Assembly: GCA_903865885.1 (NCBI GenBank)
Contig: CAIPLJ010000045.1
Location: forward strand, 1 to 8,927
Source of the DNA: an uncultured Actinomycetes bacterium
GTDB taxonomy: Bacteria; Actinomycetota; Actinomycetes; Nanopelagicales; Nanopelagicaceae
Length of the DNA stretch: 8,927 nt
Reading direction: 5' to 3'
Both the position numbers and the translations under genes were made by a program. Numbering within the stretch: position 1 is the stretch's first letter; the number at the start of each line of letters is the position of its first letter. The notes beneath the pieces were generated by a model, which did no database searches, was not told the DNA's origin, and saw only the letters and a program-made list of their open reading frames with translations. Positions 6,213 through 8,927 of this stretch are shown piece by piece.

Positions 6213-6632
6213 GAAGAACTCTTTCAGCAGAGCGGCACATTCATTTTCGAGAACACCTGAAGTTACTTCAACCTTAAAAATTGAACGTGGATCGCGTAGA
6301 ACATCCCAGACTGATCCGACGGCACCGGCCTTTTCATCCCATGCTCCAAATATCAGATGTGATATCCGTGATTGAGCAATTGCTCCAGCACACATTGCGC
6401 ATGGTTCGAGCGTGACAACAAGAGTGCAGCCATCGAGCCTTGAATTTTGTAATCGCGTAGCTGCGCTTCTAATTGCAACTATTTCAGCGTGAGCAGTTGG
6501 ATCGCTATTGGCCTCACGCTCATTTGAACCTTTTCCAATGATGACACCATCTTTATTGATGACAAGTGCACCAACTGGAACATCTCCAGATGCAAAGGCT
6601 CCACGAGCGATTGCAATCGCTTCGTGCATCAA
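6201..6632 (-). CDS. tadA: tRNA-specific adenosine deaminase
   Basis: Zinc-dependent deaminase that converts wobble A34 to inosine in tRNA-Arg(ACG). The signature is complete: HAE (H48 zinc ligand, E50 proton shuttle) in PTAHAEIVAIRSA, and PCAMC (C78, C81 zinc ligands) in TLEPCAMCAGAI. GDVPVGALV near the N-terminus is also typical. It is 143 residues from TTG 6632 (142 from ATG 6629), slightly short at the N-terminus compared with other TadA proteins; the frame is open further upstream but has no ATG, GTG or TTG before the preceding gene's stop. The ribosome binding site is weak, so translation may be coupled to the gene 26 bp upstream. The 3' end overlaps the convergent permease gene by 12 bp. 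Confidence 0.95.
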   Translation of the reverse strand: MMHEAIAIARGAFASGDVPVGALVINKDGVIIGKGSNEREANSDPTAHAEIVAIRSAATRLQNSRLDGCTLVVTLEPCAMCAGAIAQSRISHLIFGAWDEKAGAVGSVWDVLRDPRSIFKVEVTSGVLENECAALLKEFFSDK

Positions 6633-6658
6633 ATCTTGTGGTGACTGAATTGAAATTT

Positions 6659-7123
6659 CTATGACTCCAGTAGCTCTGTCAATTGTTCGCCGAAACCTAA
6701 ACGATTTGCGATAGCCTCAATCTGTTCATCAGGAAATAAATCAGCATCATCGCAAAGCGTTGAAAGTTCCATACTGTGCATGCTTAGGTCAGAAAAAATA
6801 TCAAGATCACCAGCTGGAAGTGGTTCATCTTCCTCTTCAGGTTGATCCAGTTCTGCAATTTCAAGAAATTCTGCTGCGACTTCGTAATCAAGTGCGCAAG
6901 TAACATCGCTTATAAAGTATTTTGTATGTGATCCTAAAACTCGAATCGCTAAGAAAAATTCATCATCAATGGAAATGAGAGCAACTGCTCCACCATTGGT
7001 CTGTTGTCTATTGAGCCGGTCGATGATGTGAGTTAGGTCATCAGGGTCGGGTAAGGATGCAAGAGACCAACGTCCATCTTCATGCCACGCTTCAATCGCG
7101 AAGTCTTGGGTCTCCTCTGACAT
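6659..7123 (-). CDS. tRNA adenosine deaminase-associated protein
   Basis: A 154-residue acidic soluble protein of the actinobacterial family found directly upstream of tadA (TIGR03941, from memory). The N-terminal part is an alpha/beta unit (FAIEAWHEDGRW..., ALISIDDEFFLAIRVL, FISDVTCALDYEVAAEFLEI), followed by a very acidic stretch (about 93-108, with EEEDE). The C-terminal part (about 120-154) has helices containing LCDDADLFPDEQIEAIANRL. Its molecular job is not established; constant linkage to tadA suggests a partner or regulator of the deaminase. It starts at ATG 7123 with no clear Shine-Dalgarno sequence. CAATAT (minus strand, 7135-7130) lies six bases upstream and could be a leaderless -10 box, though it is a poor match. 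It is divergent from upp with a 54-bp gap. Confidence 0.85.
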   Translation of the reverse strand: MSEETQDFAIEAWHEDGRWSLASLPDPDDLTHIIDRLNRQQTNGGAVALISIDDEFFLAIRVLGSHTKYFISDVTCALDYEVAAEFLEIAELDQPEEEDEPLPAGDLDIFSDLSMHSMELSTLCDDADLFPDEQIEAIANRLGFGEQLTELLES

Positions 7124-7142
7124 ACGCCCATATTGTCACTCA

Positions 7143-7170
7143 TTGATACGGAAAGAAAGCCCTGTAAGGT
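7143..7170 (+). promoter_or_regulatory. promoter of upp, leaderless type
   Basis: TTGATA (7143-7148, five of six -35 bases) and TAAGGT (7165-7170, TAnnnT) are 16 bp apart. Seven bases then lead to ATG 7178, so the message probably starts at the start codon. No room exists for a PyrR-type attenuator leader between promoter and gene. Confidence 0.5.
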
Positions 7171-7177
7171 AGAGGAC

Positions 7178-7816
7178 ATGAAAGTTCACGTAGCAAATCA
7201 CCCGCTTATTTCTCACAAACTCACTATTTTGCGTGATGAAAGAACTGATTCGCCAACTTTCCGCCTCCTTGTCGAAGAGCTCGTAACACTTCTTGCATAC
7301 GAAGCAACTCGCGAAGTTCGTACTAAAACGGTGACGATTAAGACTCCAGTCACGCAAACAACTGGGCTTGTGTTAGCAGAACCACGACCAGTTGTTGTTC
7401 CAATTCTGCGTGCAGGTCTTGGAATGCTCGAGGGTATGACCAAATTACTTCCCACGGCTCAAGTTGGTTTCCTTGGCATGGTCCGTGATGAAGAAACTTT
7501 GCAGGCAAGCACTTATGCAAATCGTCTTCCAGAAGATCTATCTGGACGTCAGGTCTATGTTCTGGATCCCATGCTTGCAACTGGCGGAACACTTATCGCT
7601 GCATTTGAGTACTTAATCGAACGCGGCGCAAATGAGATCACAGCAATCTGTTTGCTTGCATCTCCCGAAGGAATCAAAGCTCTCGATGATGCTTTTAAAA
7701 ACTCTGGCGTTCCCATCACTCTCGTTACTGGCGCACTTGATGAGAAACTCAATGAAAAAGGTTACATAGTTCCTGGACTTGGCGATGCCGGTGACCGACT
7801 TTACGGAGTTGTATAA
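7178..7816 (+). CDS. upp: uracil phosphoribosyltransferase
   Basis: Pyrimidine salvage enzyme: uracil + PRPP gives UMP + PPi, in the cytoplasm. The 212 residues match the usual length (about 208). The PRPP-binding loop is at 126-138 (VYVLDPMLATGGT), and the C-terminal uracil-binding segment at 196-210 (GYIVPGLGDAGDRLYG). VPILRAGLGM (74-83) is another family hallmark. The frame is open 45 bp further upstream from a TTG/ATT region, but homologues begin at ATG 7178 (MKVHVANHPLISHKL), which also has a promoter at leaderless spacing. The stop codon is directly followed by the ATG of the malic enzyme gene, so the two are co-transcribed and probably coupled. Confidence 0.96.
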   Translation: MKVHVANHPLISHKLTILRDERTDSPTFRLLVEELVTLLAYEATREVRTKTVTIKTPVTQTTGLVLAEPRPVVVPILRAGLGMLEGMTKLLPTAQVGFLGMVRDEETLQASTYANRLPEDLSGRQVYVLDPMLATGGTLIAAFEYLIERGANEITAICLLASPEGIKALDDAFKNSGVPITLVTGALDEKLNEKGYIVPGLGDAGDRLYGVV

Positions 7817-8927
7817 ATGGCATCCACATCCCCCGGATACGGAATCACAATTCGTGTTGAAGGTTCTCCTGAACTGCAACCAGTTGCGCTCATAACAACA
7901 ACTATTACCAATGCAGGTGCAACTATCACCGCTCTCGACGTCGTTGAATCTCTACTTGAAAAGGTCGTTGTCGACGTCACCTGCGACACAATCGATGCAG
8001 ATCATGCACAAGAAATTCACGATGCACTCTCGAGCCATAAGGGGCTTACTGTTCGCAAAGTAAGTGACCGTACCTTCTTACTCCACCTCGGAGGAAAGAT
8101 CGAAGTAAATTCCAAAGTGCCCCTTAAAACTCGCGATGATCTATCTCGCGCCTATACACCTGGCGTTGCCCGCATCTCCCAAGCAATTGTTGATGATCCA
8201 TCTGATGTGCGTCGCCTTACGATGAAGCGCAACACCGTTGCAGTAGTCACCGATGGTTCTGCAGTACTGGGCCTTGGAAATATTGGACCTTATGCAGCGC
8301 TGCCTGTCATGGAAGGTAAGGCTGCTCTCTTTAAACGCTTTGCCAATGTGGATGCGTGGCCTGTCTGCCTTGATACACAAGATGTCGATGAAATTGTTCG
8401 CACCGTGCAATTGATTGCACCTGTGTATGGCGGAATCAACCTTGAAGATATCTCTGCACCGCGTTGCTTTGAAGTAGAACGTCGTTTGCGCGAATTACTT
8501 GATATTCCAGTTTTCCACGATGATCAACATGGAACAGCAATCGTTGTGCTTGCCGCTCTGCGCAATGCGCTAAAGCTGGTAAAGAAAGATATGTCAAAGG
8601 TCAAGATTATTCTCAGCGGTGCAGGAGCGGCTGGTACCGCTATTGCTCGACTTCTTGTTCTCAGTGGTGCTACAGACATCATTGCATTCGATAAAGATGG
8701 AGTAATCAGTCGAGATTCCACATCTGATGGCGCCATGCGCGATTGGTTTATTCAAAATTCAAATAAAACTAACTTTAAGGGTTCAGTCCATGAAGCACTG
8801 GTGGGTGCAGATATCTTTATCGGTGTCAGCGCACCTAATGTTCTCGTTGAAGCAGATATCAAAGCGATGGCTGCTGGATCTATTGTCTTTGCACTAGCTA
8901 ACCCGGATCCCGAGATCGACCCTGTTA
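7817..8927 (+). CDS. malic enzyme with N-terminal ACT domain (partial, cut by window edge)
   Basis: Oxidative decarboxylation of malate to pyruvate with NAD(P)+. The window holds the first 370 residues; the frame is open to the right edge, and about 100 residues are probably missing. Residues 1-90 look like an ACT-type ligand-binding domain (YGITIRVEGSPEL at the start). The catalytic part then shows YTPGVA (Y113), MEGKA (K168), GGINLEDI (E210, D211), FHDDQHGT (D235, D236), the Rossmann loop LSGAGAAGTAIA (266-277) and ANPDPE (361-366). ATG 7817 follows the upp stop with no gap, and GGAG (7805-7808) inside the end of upp serves as ribosome binding site. The ACT domain implies control by a small ligand, perhaps an amino acid. 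NAD or NADP preference cannot be read safely. Confidence 0.93.
   Translation, partial: MASTSPGYGITIRVEGSPELQPVALITTTITNAGATITALDVVESLLEKVVVDVTCDTIDADHAQEIHDALSSHKGLTVRKVSDRTFLLHLGGKIEVNSKVPLKTRDDLSRAYTPGVARISQAIVDDPSDVRRLTMKRNTVAVVTDGSAVLGLGNIGPYAALPVMEGKAALFKRFANVDAWPVCLDTQDVDEIVRTVQLIAPVYGGINLEDISAPRCFEVERRLRELLDIPVFHDDQHGTAIVVLAALRNALKLVKKDMSKVKIILSGAGAAGTAIARLLVLSGATDIIAFDKDGVISRDSTSDGAMRDWFIQNSNKTNFKGSVHEALVGADIFIGVSAPNVLVEADIKAMAAGSIVFALANPDPEIDPV

Noticed and set aside
7133..7177. Longer upp start upstream of ATG 7178
   Set aside because: It would overlap the upp promoter, and known Upp proteins begin like MKVHVANHPLISHKL.
1..8927. Mobile element, CRISPR array, toxin-antitoxin or phage genes
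   Set aside because: No transposase, integrase, regularly spaced repeat or paired small genes were found on either strand; all long frames are accounted for by housekeeping or membrane genes.

Overview
This looks like a streamlined chromosome segment from a low-to-mid GC actinobacterium. The strongest clue is the block tadA + tRNA-deaminase-associated protein + divergent upp, which is an actinobacterial arrangement. The malic enzyme with an N-terminal ACT domain, the actinobacterial-type split cytochrome b, and several TAnnnT boxes 6-7 nt before start codons (leaderless transcription) agree with this. The moderate AT content, very short intergenic gaps and two tail-to-tail gene overlaps suggest a small-genome planktonic lineage such as the freshwater acI/Nanopelagicales group. 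That placement is inference, not something the sequence proves.

Layout. (1) 1-140: a GC-rich hairpin directly in front of a tRNA-Ser(GGA) gene with an encoded CCA end. (2) 213-551: a small unrecognised soluble protein on the plus strand. (3) 548-2257, minus strand: a compact three-gene operon, read from right to left. It encodes a 53-residue single-helix membrane protein, a cytochrome b6-like haem subunit with four ligand histidines, and a subunit-IV-like membrane protein with a large soluble insertion. No Rieske or cytochrome c gene accompanies it in the window. (4) 2336-3754, minus strand: a GabD-type succinate-semialdehyde dehydrogenase. (5) 3861-6212, plus strand: a KimA-like potassium/APC permease with a UspA-like cytoplasmic domain and an unusual C-terminal OB-fold. 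(6) 6201-7123, minus strand: tadA and its usual actinobacterial partner. (7) 7178-8927, plus strand: upp, followed immediately by a malic enzyme that runs off the right edge.

How the genes relate. TadA makes inosine in the wobble position of tRNA and its partner probably supports it. Upp salvages uracil to UMP. The dehydrogenase and the malic enzyme feed C4 acids into or out of the TCA cycle. The cytochrome b operon is a respiratory or quinone-linked module whose redox partners are not here. The permease probably imports K+ and may sense a nucleotide second messenger through its UspA-like domain. The genes are mostly single units or small operons, with no mobile element, CRISPR array or sign of recent transfer.

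The two most unusual things are the cytochrome b mini-operon, including its small first gene and the loss of the usual quinol-site motifs, and the fusion of an OB-fold to a KimA-like transporter. In other actinobacteria related permease and OB-fold genes are separate but lie near each other.
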